From an uncultured Lachnospiraceae bacterium (GTDB taxonomy: Bacteria; Bacillota_A; Clostridia; Lachnospirales; Lachnospiraceae): a stretch of DNA of 21,495 nt. Location: contig CAMMZE010000001.1 of assembly GCA_946529195.1 (NCBI GenBank), positions 1 through 21,495 on the forward strand. Reading direction: 5' to 3'. This document shows positions 1 to 8,325 of this stretch, in pieces. Below the pieces are notes generated by a model. It was not told the origin of the DNA, searched no databases, and worked only from the letters and a program-made list of their open reading frames with translations. Every line of letters begins with the position of its first letter. Within the stretch, counting starts at the first letter, position 1. A program made the translations under genes and the position numbers.

Positions 1-1081
1 AAGGAATTCCTGCCGGCTTCCCCTCCGCATCGGTTTCCTGCACCTGGCAGAAAACATGATATCGTCTGCCGCCCTCCTCCTGTCCCGGGCTGTGTTCCAG
101 ATACTGGGGCAGGGCAAATCCCTGTGCATAATAATCTCCAAACAGCCCGCGCAGAAAGTCTTCATACTCTGCAAGCAGGCCGCCTATGCTCTGATAGCGA
201 ACCTGGTCCATCCGGATCATATCGCGGACCATGCCTGAAAATGCGGGCCAGATCCGGTCAGTCTGCATGCCCTTCAGTGTGAAGAGGTCCTCCCCGCCTT
301 CCTCAAAGGCTTCTTCCGTAAAATGGTCTTTCCCCTCCATGATATAGTAAATCAGCATACCTGCCGAATACAGGTCCCAGGAAAGGCGTTTCTGGGGATC
401 GGTATGATCCAGGCCGCTGCCGAAATACAGATCCGGATGGGTATAACCGGCGGTTCCGCCCCGGTCCGGCATCTGTCCCGGCCCCAGCAGGAAATCAAAG
501 TCCAGGATCTTCAGCAGCTGGCGGGTCATATGGTTTTCGTCTTCCCAGACCTTCACACGGATATTCTCCGGTTTCAGATCCCTGTGTACGTAAACCGTAC
601 CATTTTCTCCTTCTGCGTAGTCCCGGATCCCCAGAAAGAGCTGGCGGATCAGGTCAAAGCGGAGCCGGTAGGCCTCTGTCCTCTTTCTCCTGTCTTTTTC
701 CAGTTCCCTGATCTGGCGGACCCGGTCCTGCAGACTGATGCCATCCGCGTAATCCATCACCACGACATTGATCTCAGTCTCCTTCCACGGAATGACCTCA
801 TGTGCCGCTGTCCCGGCCAGGAAGGGAGAGACAAACTGATGGGGTCTGTCTCCCTGTACATCAATCATCTCCCAGCGCCGCATGACCTTTCTGGCATAAG
901 ACTGGTCACTGGTGTTTTCAAATGCGCCGGCATACTTGACATAATATCTCTGTCCGTCCTCGCCTTCTGCGATTCCTCCATAGGTGATCCTGCCGTGGCC
1001 GGGATCACCCAGCTGCCGCGCATCCTGCATAAATCTGACTTTCTTTCCCTCAACAGTCAGGGAATCTCCCTTTCGAAACAT
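1..1081 (-). CDS. Ser/Thr protein kinase, C-terminus beyond the window
   Basis: This is a Hanks-type (eukaryotic-like) protein kinase that would phosphorylate Ser/Thr residues on partner proteins using ATP. The first 360 codons are present and the frame is still open at base 1. Visible motifs are a short Gly-rich stretch (GHGRITYGG, near residues 29-37), a candidate ATP-binding Lys49 in YYVKYAG, the catalytic loop HRDLKPEN starting at His166, a metal-binding motif reading DFD (residues 194-196) instead of the usual DFG, an APE-like segment GTAGYTHPDLYF, and SWDLYSAG of subdomain IX. No membrane segment is seen in the part present, so it looks cytoplasmic so far. The start at 1081 is chosen because AGGGG lies about 8 bases upstream. 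It begins 11 bases after the PBP stop, so it is probably co-transcribed. Plausible substrates (inference) are the neighbouring FHA-like, FtsW and GTPase proteins. Confidence 0.9.
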   Translation of the reverse strand, partial: MFRKGDSLTVEGKKVRFMQDARQLGDPGHGRITYGGIAEGEDGQRYYVKYAGAFENTSDQSYARKVMRRWEMIDVQGDRPHQFVSPFLAGTAAHEVIPWKETEINVVVMDYADGISLQDRVRQIRELEKDRRKRTEAYRLRFDLIRQLFLGIRDYAEGENGTVYVHRDLKPENIRVKVWEDENHMTRQLLKILDFDFLLGPGQMPDRGGTAGYTHPDLYFGSGLDHTDPQKRLSWDLYSAGMLIYYIMEGKDHFTEEAFEEGGEDLFTLKGMQTDRIWPAFSGMVRDMIRMDQVRYQSIGGLLAEYEDFLRGLFGDYYAQGFALPQYLEHSPGQEEGGRRYHVFCQVQETDAEGKPAGIP

Positions 1082-1092
1082 ATCTGACACCC

Positions 1093-2736
1093 CTATTTTG
1101 TACTCTGCGGATCCTCGCCAAGTAATTCATAGACTTTTTCGTAGACCTTCTGCACTTCCGGATACAGATTTGCCCCTTCTCCGTAAGTCGGATCATCATA
1201 AGGCACATCACTCAGATTCATAACGACTACATACCGGGGGTCTTCCGCCGGCGCAAATGTCGTCAGCCAGAGATTGTTGGCTACATTTTCCCCGTACTCA
1301 TTGCTAATATCCCCTGTGCCGGTCTTGGCTCCGACAGCAATGGTTTTCCCGCCGGCATCAATGTATCCGTAACCGTAATCCTCCGCCAGATTCCGGCCTC
1401 GCGCCTGCATGGCATTCCGGATGATCCCGGCAATGGCAGGTTCGGTTACCGGTTCTGTAAAATCTTCATAGTCTGCCGGATTGGCCGCCCAGACCTGATT
1501 GCCCTGCTTATATTCATTATAGCCTACCAGAAGATTGGGCAGCTCCTCATTTTCGTAGACTGCTTTCATCATATGAGGCTCATATACATGTCCGTCTCCT
1601 GCAACCGCTGCTGTGATCATGGCCACATGGACCGCGCTCATCTGCACATTATTCTGACCAATCGCAGTCAGCGCCAGCTGGAAATCGTCACCGCTGTCAA
1701 AGGCATATCCAGAGATCATCGTACCGAAGTCCAGATCCAGCCAGCGGTCAAAACCGCACCGGGCGGCAACCTCATCCAGACCGGATTTGTAAATGGTATT
1801 GACCGCATGCCAGGCGAAATACACATTGACTGAATTCACGAAGGCGCTGGTAAAATCCAAAGCCCCGTAGACAGCGCCTCCTGCATTTGGCAGGGAAGCA
1901 TTCTGGCCGAATGACAGGTATCCGCTGTCGTCATAATACTGGTAGACATCTGCGGAAAGGTTCGTCCCGCCCTGTTCCAGAAGGGCCATGCTGGTGATGA
2001 TCTTAAAGACGCTGCCCGGTGTCCTTCCGTGTGTCAGAGGATAGGTGGGAACGCCCAGCTTGTCAGAAGCGATCTGTGTCCAGGAAACCTCTCCGGCATC
2101 CGGATTTGCGGCTGCATCTTCATATGCTTTCACCAGCTTTTCCGGATCGAAGGAGGGGTAAAAAGCCCAGCTCAGCACCTCTCCGTTTCTGGCATCCATC
2201 ACAACGATACTGCCGGTCTGATCCTCTCCGGTGCAAAGGCTGCTCAGGAGATTATAGTTATATTTCTGCAGGTCTGCATCCAGGCTGGTCTGCACCGTGC
2301 AGCCCTTGGTCGTATCAGAATCCGCCTTGTAAAGCCAGTTTCTGGTCGGCTGCATGCCTGCCATCAGATAGCCGATGGAACTTCCGTTTCCCAGATCTTT
2401 ATAAAAGCCCAGCGCCTGGGTATAGGCCAGGGGGTCTTCATATTTTGTGACCACATTTCCCTCTGCGTCCTGCTCTGACCAGATCAGTTTTACACCGTTT
2501 CGGTCTGTGATATCACCCGGAAGGATATTCTCCTTGCCATAGGTCAGCGCAGCCTCCTCCTTGCTGGCAGCAATCGCTTCCTTCTGCTCAGGAGATTGAA
2601 AGGGAGTGCTGCCGGATGCCTGAAAAGCAGCGCAGATCAGGAGTGTAGCGCAGAGCATGAGCAGGGCATAGGCGATCGAAGTGCTTTTCTGCCCGCTTAC
2701 TGATTCTGTGCTCTTTTTATTGAACAGGTTTCTCAT
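1093..2736 (-). CDS. Class B penicillin-binding protein (peptidoglycan transpeptidase)
   Basis: This 547-residue D,D-transpeptidase would cross-link peptidoglycan outside the membrane. A short cytoplasmic N-terminus precedes one membrane anchor (about residues 20-40) and a compact N-terminal domain containing ITDRNGVKL, the usual pedestal motif of PbpA/FtsI-type enzymes. The transpeptidase domain carries the full catalytic set: SxxK as S242-V-F-K245 in TPGSVFK, SxN as SVN at 302-304, and KTG at 471-473 (GAKTGTGD). It should therefore be active and beta-lactam binding. At this length it is nearer the small PbpA-type enzymes than the large class B PBPs with PASTA domains, and no PASTA repeat is seen. 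The start is supported by GGGGA about 6 bases upstream. It lies between an FHA-like gene and a Ser/Thr kinase, in the same operon as an FtsW homologue, which is the usual glycosyltransferase partner of such PBPs. Confidence 0.93.
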   Translation of the reverse strand: MRNLFNKKSTESVSGQKSTSIAYALLMLCATLLICAAFQASGSTPFQSPEQKEAIAASKEEAALTYGKENILPGDITDRNGVKLIWSEQDAEGNVVTKYEDPLAYTQALGFYKDLGNGSSIGYLMAGMQPTRNWLYKADSDTTKGCTVQTSLDADLQKYNYNLLSSLCTGEDQTGSIVVMDARNGEVLSWAFYPSFDPEKLVKAYEDAAANPDAGEVSWTQIASDKLGVPTYPLTHGRTPGSVFKIITSMALLEQGGTNLSADVYQYYDDSGYLSFGQNASLPNAGGAVYGALDFTSAFVNSVNVYFAWHAVNTIYKSGLDEVAARCGFDRWLDLDFGTMISGYAFDSGDDFQLALTAIGQNNVQMSAVHVAMITAAVAGDGHVYEPHMMKAVYENEELPNLLVGYNEYKQGNQVWAANPADYEDFTEPVTEPAIAGIIRNAMQARGRNLAEDYGYGYIDAGGKTIAVGAKTGTGDISNEYGENVANNLWLTTFAPAEDPRYVVVMNLSDVPYDDPTYGEGANLYPEVQKVYEKVYELLGEDPQSTK

Positions 2737-2766
2737 GCTTTCCCCTTTCCCGCTCTATCAGGCGGA

Positions 2767-3258
2767 TCATTCCATTTTCTCCAGTTTAATCACAAGTTCA
2801 TCTTTCTCAATCTGCAGTGTATCTGTCAGCTGAACACTTCTCAGTGCCCGGTAGCTCTTATCCTCCGGTCCCCGGACCCGAAGCCCTTCCATGGCCGGAT
2901 CTTTGACCGCCATCAGGACCCCTACCGAGTTTTTCAGTACCCGGAACCAGATCTCTTCTTCCCCGTCAAAGGGCAGCGGGAAGGATGACAGATCCACCTG
3001 GCAGTCGGTCCCAAAGCCGACCAGAATGGATTTCCCGGGCGTCAGAGTCATGAATTCGTCATCACCGCAGATTTTATTTTTATAAATGATCCGGAAACGG
3101 ATGGTATCGCCCTCTGCCGCTCCCTTTTTTTCCTTTCCGTGCCTTTTCCCTCCGAAAATATTGACGCCGGCATCCAGAAAGAAGAAGAATCCTATCAAAA
3201 TACAGATGACCAGCAAAACGCCGCCTCTGACCTGTTCTGCCAATGCTGCCAACAACAT
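2767..3258 (-). CDS. Membrane-anchored, degenerate FHA-like domain protein
   Basis: This is a 163-residue protein with one N-terminal membrane segment (about residues 12-32), a basic linker (GGKRHGKEKK) and a beta-rich cytoplasmic domain from about residue 52. The stretch ILVGFGTDCQVDL (78-90) has the layout of the first conserved block of FHA phosphothreonine-binding domains, and LTDTLQIEKDELVIKLE near the C-terminus matches their closing strands. However, the conserved GR arginine is replaced (GF), and the SxxH and NG signatures are not visible. Phosphopeptide binding may therefore be lost or altered. AAAGGAG lies upstream of the ATG. The neighbours are a PBP and a GAP1-like protein, and the kinase is two genes downstream, which fits a signalling adaptor. 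The FHA assignment is by pattern only and another beta-sandwich is possible. Confidence 0.6.
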   Translation of the reverse strand: MLLAALAEQVRGGVLLVICILIGFFFFLDAGVNIFGGKRHGKEKKGAAEGDTIRFRIIYKNKICGDDEFMTLTPGKSILVGFGTDCQVDLSSFPLPFDGEEEIWFRVLKNSVGVLMAVKDPAMEGLRVRGPEDKSYRALRSVQLTDTLQIEKDELVIKLEKME

Positions 3259-3276
3259 ACCCTTTACTCCTTTCTT

Positions 3277-4872
3277 TTACCTGCGAGACAATAATGCTCC
3301 GAAAATCAAAGTTCCTGCAGCGGCCGCCGCTGCTGCTGTGCCGTATCCGGCTATGGAAGAGACCGCCGCCAGGATGGCTGCCACAAGGCCTGCCATAAAA
3401 ATTCCGTTGATCGATATATGATGGGCTCTGCGCAATATGCCTGTCAGAGCGTTCAGCAGCATAAGCAGGATACCTGCGGCAATCACTGCCAGGATCCCTC
3501 CCGCAAAGATCAGGGGATTCTGATATTGCTGCGCCAGCTGGGCAGCCAGGCCGCAGCAGCTGACAACAAGGGAAAGATAGCATCCGGCAAAGAAGAAGGA
3601 AAATACAACCGTATCCTGCCGCTTCTCTCTTTTTTTCTTTTTGATGACAGCTTCCTTTTCCTCCGGCTCCTCTGCAGGGTCATGGCCGGCCAGGTCTGCC
3701 GCCAGGTCCGGATACTGGCGACTGATGATCCGCAGGTTTTCCGCAAAAGTCTCTTCATCATTGCTGAGCATTTTCAGAAGATTCCGGCAGCGGAGGATAC
3801 ATCTCTGGTATGCCTTGCTGTCTCCTTCCTTCTGCAGCTGTGCCTCTTGCAGGGACAGCTCGGTAAAGCCGGACAGACATTCATCCTCCGCATCCATCCT
3901 GATCGCGGCAAACCAGTTTTCCATAAAAACCAGAAGGCCCGGATCGTGGTGAGCCGCCAGCAGAAGTCTGTCAGCATTGCCCATCAGAAGATCCCGGGGA
4001 AGACTTCCCAGTTCCTTTTTACTCATCCCCCGGTAATAGTTCCACAGGATGGTTTCAAAATCGTCTGTATCGGTGCAAAGTCCGGAAAGGCGCTGCTCAT
4101 ACCGGTCCGGGTCCGCCCCAAACAGTTCCGCCAGCTGCCGGCCCATCTCCCAGGCCAGGTCATCTGTCTCCACCGCTGCCGGCGCGTCAGGATCCAGGGA
4201 AAAGCCCTGATTCCTGCTGCCTGCTCTGCAGATGAGAAAACGGATTCCTCCGGATAACTCCTCTGCCGGGGCCTGATAGCAGGCCCTCTTTCTCAGAGCC
4301 TCCGGCAGCAGACGGTAGATGAGCGCCATACATTCACGCCCCGCCTGCATACATGCCTCTCCAGATGCCTCTGTGTGGATCAGGCAGGCTCCCTGCAGAT
4401 ATCCGCAGGCATTTCTGATGACCAGCAGGATCAGCTGGGCCAGTCTGTCACCGGAAAGACCGTATTTTCTGCAGATTCTTCGCAGATCATAGTCAGCTTC
4501 CGGAATCGTGACATCCTCCAGCTTCTCTCCCGGACTTACCCTGACCTTGTACTGATCCAGGGGCCAGGAAAGGCAGGTCATAAAACCATCGCTTCCATCC
4601 TTGCCCGGCAGGATCACATGACTCCAGAAACCAGGTCTGGTATCCCCTTCCTGTCTGCAGGGAACCGTTCTGGCACTCAGAAAGCGTCCGACCCTTTCGG
4701 AATAGGTAACCGTCTCGGTCCCCTCCCCGCCGATGCCATTTTCCCAGGTCACGGCAGCCGCCTGAACAGAGGAACTGACACTTCCTGTCGGAGACAGGTC
4801 CGGAATACTGGAGGCCTCTATGCGGTAGCCCCGCCCGTAATTCGTATAATAAAGCTGATGTACCTTTTTCAT
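3277..4872 (-). CDS. GAP1-like GTPase-associated protein with multi-pass C-terminus
   Basis: This 531-residue protein begins KKVHQLYYTNYGRGYRIEAS. The pattern QLYYTNYGRGYRI resembles, from memory, the N-terminal domain of the GTPase-associated protein 1 (GAP1) families described in bacterial GTPase-centred conflict systems. The large soluble middle part (to about residue 405) is helix-rich and without catalytic motifs I recognise. A charged linker (EEPEEKEAVIKKKKREKRQ) leads into a hydrophobic C-terminus with about four membrane segments ending in an alanine-rich helix and LLSRR. The start at 4872 is chosen over an in-frame GTG at 4905 because GGGGAG lies just upstream and the GTG would overlap the previous gene without a ribosome site. 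It follows the GTPase gene by 19 bases, so the two are probably partners, with this protein holding the GTPase at the membrane (inference). Confidence 0.6.
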   Translation of the reverse strand: MKKVHQLYYTNYGRGYRIEASSIPDLSPTGSVSSSVQAAAVTWENGIGGEGTETVTYSERVGRFLSARTVPCRQEGDTRPGFWSHVILPGKDGSDGFMTCLSWPLDQYKVRVSPGEKLEDVTIPEADYDLRRICRKYGLSGDRLAQLILLVIRNACGYLQGACLIHTEASGEACMQAGRECMALIYRLLPEALRKRACYQAPAEELSGGIRFLICRAGSRNQGFSLDPDAPAAVETDDLAWEMGRQLAELFGADPDRYEQRLSGLCTDTDDFETILWNYYRGMSKKELGSLPRDLLMGNADRLLLAAHHDPGLLVFMENWFAAIRMDAEDECLSGFTELSLQEAQLQKEGDSKAYQRCILRCRNLLKMLSNDEETFAENLRIISRQYPDLAADLAGHDPAEEPEEKEAVIKKKKREKRQDTVVFSFFFAGCYLSLVVSCCGLAAQLAQQYQNPLIFAGGILAVIAAGILLMLLNALTGILRRAHHISINGIFMAGLVAAILAAVSSIAGYGTAAAAAAAGTLIFGALLSRR

Positions 4873-4876
4873 AGCA

Positions 4877-4882
4877 CTCCCC
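4877..4882 (-). promoter_or_regulatory. Ribosome-binding site fixing the GAP1-like start
   Basis: GGGGAG on the minus strand lies 4 bases before the ATG at 4872. This favours that start over the upstream in-frame GTG at 4905, which has no purine-rich site. The spacing is slightly short. Confidence 0.6.
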
Positions 4883-4891
4883 GCTGCTCCT

Positions 4892-6625
4892 CTACAGCAT
4901 TTCACTTAAAATCCAGAAAATCGGATCTTCAATACGGAAGGGATGATAGGGCCCTTCCAGCTTGGTGAATTCCTGCTCCTCTATTGTAACAGGTCTTGCC
5001 TCACTGCCCAGAGAGGAGAGTACAAATTCCCTGTGATTGGGGAATCTGGCCTGAATCTCCTCCAGATTATAGATGTCGGAAAAGAAGTAACGGACAGCCT
5101 GCATGCGCACATTTTCATAGTTTTCTCTGTCTTCTCCCGTCCGGCCTCCGTAGGTCTGAAACACATCCGGATGATCCTGCTCATAGTAGTCCCGGAAACT
5201 ATCACACTTGGGCACGACCATGGCCATCAGCTTATTTCTAAGCAGGTCTTTTGCCCCTTCCGGCGATGCGCCGGAAACGGTTGCTGCGTGATGCAGGAAA
5301 TTATCCAGGGTCAGGAAGGCAGCTTCCGTGTTTTTCTTTTTCTTGATCTCTTTTTTCTCTTCCTCTGTCGCCGGCATATATCCCTCAACCAGCTCAGCAA
5401 GAGTCCAGGAAGCCCCCGGATCGGACTGGATCTTAGACTGCTCTCCGGGATCCGCAACCTTTTTCCCGAAAAGGGCCTGGGTGCTGCTGCTCATGAAAAA
5501 CTGCTCCAGAGGCCCGTATTTTCTCATTGTTTTGTTTGTCTGAAGACCGGCATCCGCCGGATCTACCAGAAAGATCACGGCATCTGTCTGTTCCAGATGC
5601 TTCATCAGGACCGGATTCCAGTTCCTGGCCTTTACATGGGTCAGGACTTCACCGGCCGCATCATAGATGCACAGTAGGACTCTCTCCCCCTGCTTCTCCT
5701 CTGATCTGCACTCTACTTCCAGGAAAATCGGAGGGACAAAAGAGGGATCTGTCTTCTTGGGGCAGATATCCCCGTTTTCGAACCGGTCCAGCATTTTCTC
5801 ATAGACGGAAGGGTAATCCAGATCGTCCCACATGAGAGAATTGAAATGGTATTTCTCCAGCCAGCTGTTTACACCGATCTTATCCTCTCCCGCAGGAGTC
5901 ATCAGGTTGGCATTGATGCTTCGAAGCCAGGAAAGAAGGAGGCAGCTTTTTCCTGCACCGACTCCTGCTACCAGGCTGATATGGATCACCTTCATGTCGC
6001 CGCTGCAAAGCTGAGGGGGCAGAACATTCCAGCAATGCTCACAGACTGTCATGGTATCTGCGGTCAGAATATTCCCCTGATAAAGCTTAAATTGTCCCCC
6101 TTCCCGGCTGATGCGGATCTCTTTTCCCTCATCGGCAGCTTCTGCAGCCTCCGGCTCTTTTACCTGTTTCCCGCTGCCGCGGCCAGCATGGCGGCCGCTG
6201 CCTGCCCTGCCATCCGTGAGCGTTCTGCCGTCAGTGAGCGTTCTGCCGTCAGTGAGCGTTCTCCCGTCTGTCAGCACCCTTCCGTCAGAGGAGGCTGCGC
6301 CGGGCGCTGCAGATACAGCCTTTTTTAATCCTGCAGCTTCTGCCTGCCCCTGCCCTCCTTTCATGAGAGCAAGAAGCTTTTCCTCTGTGACCACCAGCCG
6401 GTCTTCCAGATCCTGGCCGATCATTCCCTCGGCCAGACGTTCTGTCCAGAATCTTTTATAGTGATTGTCCTTCTTGCAGGCCTGGATCTCCTTCCGGAAT
6501 CTGGCAGCTAAAGGGCTGCCGGGCTCATTCCAGATGTCCTTTTCCTTCACACGGACATAGTACATCAGGCTGCTGCCCAGCACCGGTTTCATACAATACG
6601 GACAAATCTTTCCTTCCATCGGCAT
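4892..6625 (-). CDS. Zinc-ribbon P-loop GTPase (double-GTPase-like)
   Basis: This is a 577-residue putative GTPase. Two CxxC pairs frame the first third: CPYC at residues 8-11 and CEHC at 195-198, with a further Cys207. They probably form a treble-clef or zinc ribbon whose halves are separated by a helical and low-complexity insertion. The P-loop is GVGAGKS at 221-227 (LVAGVGAGKSCLLLSWL). DAAGE at 322-326 (LLCIYDAAGEV) fits the DxxG switch II motif, FLVDPADAG follows the next strand, and VVPKCD near 470-475 fits the base-specificity NKxD position. A Lys-rich insertion (EEEKKEIKKKKN) lies between. Residues 113-140 hold a DGRTLT tandem repeat. The start is supported by GGGGAGG 8 bases upstream. 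The adjacent GAP1-like gene is the expected partner in the GTPase/GAP1 conflict systems I recall. Assignment to a particular GTPase subfamily needs profile searches. Confidence 0.75.
   Translation of the reverse strand: MPMEGKICPYCMKPVLGSSLMYYVRVKEKDIWNEPGSPLAARFRKEIQACKKDNHYKRFWTERLAEGMIGQDLEDRLVVTEEKLLALMKGGQGQAEAAGLKKAVSAAPGAASSDGRVLTDGRTLTDGRTLTDGRTLTDGRAGSGRHAGRGSGKQVKEPEAAEAADEGKEIRISREGGQFKLYQGNILTADTMTVCEHCWNVLPPQLCSGDMKVIHISLVAGVGAGKSCLLLSWLRSINANLMTPAGEDKIGVNSWLEKYHFNSLMWDDLDYPSVYEKMLDRFENGDICPKKTDPSFVPPIFLEVECRSEEKQGERVLLCIYDAAGEVLTHVKARNWNPVLMKHLEQTDAVIFLVDPADAGLQTNKTMRKYGPLEQFFMSSSTQALFGKKVADPGEQSKIQSDPGASWTLAELVEGYMPATEEEKKEIKKKKNTEAAFLTLDNFLHHAATVSGASPEGAKDLLRNKLMAMVVPKCDSFRDYYEQDHPDVFQTYGGRTGEDRENYENVRMQAVRYFFSDIYNLEEIQARFPNHREFVLSSLGSEARPVTIEEQEFTKLEGPYHPFRIEDPIFWILSEML
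6216..6287. repeat. 18-bp in-frame tandem repeat inside the GTPase gene
   Basis: Four consecutive 18-base units lie at 6216, 6234, 6252 and 6270. The first two are identical, the third differs at two positions, and the fourth is diverged. On the coding strand they encode repeats of DGRTLT in the linker between the two CxxC pairs. The length keeps the frame, so copy-number change would only lengthen or shorten the linker. Confidence 0.9.
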
Positions 6626-6663
6626 CTTGCGTTCCTCCCCGCGTGCTTCGCTATGTGCTTTGT

Positions 6664-8325
6664 CTAGTTGCTCCTGATCTCAATGGCAGCCCCATCCTCT
6701 TCCAGATCCAGGCGGATCCGGTCGCCCCTGAAGAGCTGATGATTGCTGCTGCCGGATGAAATCAGGATGGTATCCTCATTCCCGGAAACAATCTTTGTTT
6801 CCGCTGCGTCTGCAGAAAGGATCTCTATTCCTCTCGTAATTCTCTTTCCCTTGCTCATAAAGTACATGTCACCCAGCTTCTGCCTGCCCTTTGACCCCTT
6901 CTCGATCGTGCAGTTCCACTGGGCATCCGCAGCCTGGATCAGGATCTCAAAATCGAATCCGAAAGGCTCCTTGCCGGGATTGGTGAAGCCGTCCAGAATA
7001 CGCAGTTTTTCACTGGCCTGCTGATATTCTTTCTTCAGATCCTCCATGGTCTCCCGCACGGCGGCAAGTTCTCTGTCTCTGCTCTTTTTCTGCAGGAAGA
7101 GCTCTTTTGTCCATGCCGGGTTAACCAGCTGCAGCTTTTTGCCGCCATCAAGCATATCACTCAACTTTTCCAGATCGGAAAGATAGATCCGAAGGGTCTC
7201 AAAAGTCGGACTCTCTGTCAGGCTTTGTGCCTCTGCCGCTGCATTTTCAACCGTTTTGGGATCGATCACGCCGCCAAAGGTCCTGACCTTTTTCATCACA
7301 TCTTTCATCATGCCGGGAACGCTTTTGGAAAGCTGCCTGCAGGAATCCAGAACCGGCTCCGCCTCCGCTTTCACCTGGAGGATTTCCTCCTGGGCCGCAG
7401 ATGCTTCCTCCCGGATGGCCTTCCGTTTCTTTCTCTGGCCAAGCAGGAAAAGGATAACAGCAGCCGCAATGACTGCCGCTGCGATCACAAGCCCTGTCAG
7501 CAGGGGCATCAGATTTCTCTTCAGGCTGATGCCGACCGGAACCTGACGGGTCTGACCGGCCGGATCTGTGATCTCCACCGTGAAAGAGGCTTTCTTGCCG
7601 GAAATGGCCCGGTACTGGAGCTGCTCCCCATCCAGCTGCACATTGCAATCTGTGCAGTCCTTGATCCGGTAAGTAAATACGCCGGGTACAGACTCTGTAA
7701 AGAGTTCTTTGATCGTTTTTGCAGAGAAGGTATAGGTATCCCCTGCTTTTTCCATGACAATGCCGTTTTTGTCAGCCAGGGAGGGCCACTCTAAGAGAGC
7801 GATTTTCGGATTTTCCAGACGGATCTGTATATCCTCTTCCTCCTCCCGCAGCAGGTTCACCTGCAGCAGGAAGTTCTGATTGCGGATATTCATGGCAAGC
7901 TGGGCGGAATGATACCAGCCCGGGGCGGTCTGGGATTCTTCTGCTTCCAGGTCAAATTCCCTGCCGTCCCACTCGATCAGGGCCTCACTGCCATAGGCTC
8001 CGTTCATGCTGTAGCCGCCCAGGACAGGATTATAGATCAGGATTCCGGCCGGGGATTCCCCTTTGCCTTCGGTCTCCTGAATCAGATAGACCCAGCTCAG
8101 TGAATTCTGCAGTTCTGAGATGTCTCCGGTCACCGGGCCGGAGGACTCCGTCTGGGTCTCTTCCTGGACTGCCTCTGTCTGAGCTCCCGGCAGGAGAGAC
8201 TGCAGTCTTGTTACCTGCTCACATCCTGCCATGGAAAGCACCATCAGAAGCAGGATCATGATTACAGTGATTTTACCAATTGCTTTCTTCATGCCGCCCT
8301 TGCTTCCTTTCTTTCCTGCTGTCAT
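6664..8325 (-). CDS. Lipoprotein-like transmembrane protein with cytoplasmic coiled coil
   Basis: This protein of 553 residues belongs to no family I recognise. It begins with a lysine-rich n-region, a hydrophobic stretch (ITVIMILLLMVLSMAGC) and a lipobox-like MAGC at Cys35, suggesting lipidation. A presumably extracytoplasmic region (36-270) follows, ending in an Ig-like strand pattern (ASFTVEITDPAGQTRQVPVGI). A second hydrophobic segment lies at 271-296 (LLTGLVIAAAVIAAAVILFLL), then QRKKRK, a helical and coiled-coil part (about 300-445) and a beta-rich C-terminal domain (about 452-553). The topology implies an outside sensor coupled to an inside domain. The ATG at 8325 directly follows the helicase stop (TAGATG). 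An alternative ATG at 8292 would give a shorter, more typical lipoprotein signal. It lies between the helicase and GTPase genes, so it could link the envelope to the cytoplasmic effectors (inference). Confidence 0.65.
   Translation of the reverse strand: MTAGKKGSKGGMKKAIGKITVIMILLLMVLSMAGCEQVTRLQSLLPGAQTEAVQEETQTESSGPVTGDISELQNSLSWVYLIQETEGKGESPAGILIYNPVLGGYSMNGAYGSEALIEWDGREFDLEAEESQTAPGWYHSAQLAMNIRNQNFLLQVNLLREEEEDIQIRLENPKIALLEWPSLADKNGIVMEKAGDTYTFSAKTIKELFTESVPGVFTYRIKDCTDCNVQLDGEQLQYRAISGKKASFTVEITDPAGQTRQVPVGISLKRNLMPLLTGLVIAAAVIAAAVILFLLGQRKKRKAIREEASAAQEEILQVKAEAEPVLDSCRQLSKSVPGMMKDVMKKVRTFGGVIDPKTVENAAAEAQSLTESPTFETLRIYLSDLEKLSDMLDGGKKLQLVNPAWTKELFLQKKSRDRELAAVRETMEDLKKEYQQASEKLRILDGFTNPGKEPFGFDFEILIQAADAQWNCTIEKGSKGRQKLGDMYFMSKGKRITRGIEILSADAAETKIVSGNEDTILISSGSSNHQLFRGDRIRLDLEEDGAAIEIRSN

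Noticed and set aside
323..1087. Plus-strand open frame of 254 codons
   Set aside because: It is antisense to the Ser/Thr kinase, whose catalytic motifs are all in frame on the minus strand.
6216..6287. CRISPR array
   Set aside because: The 18-base units are directly adjacent without spacers, number only four and lie in frame inside a coding gene.
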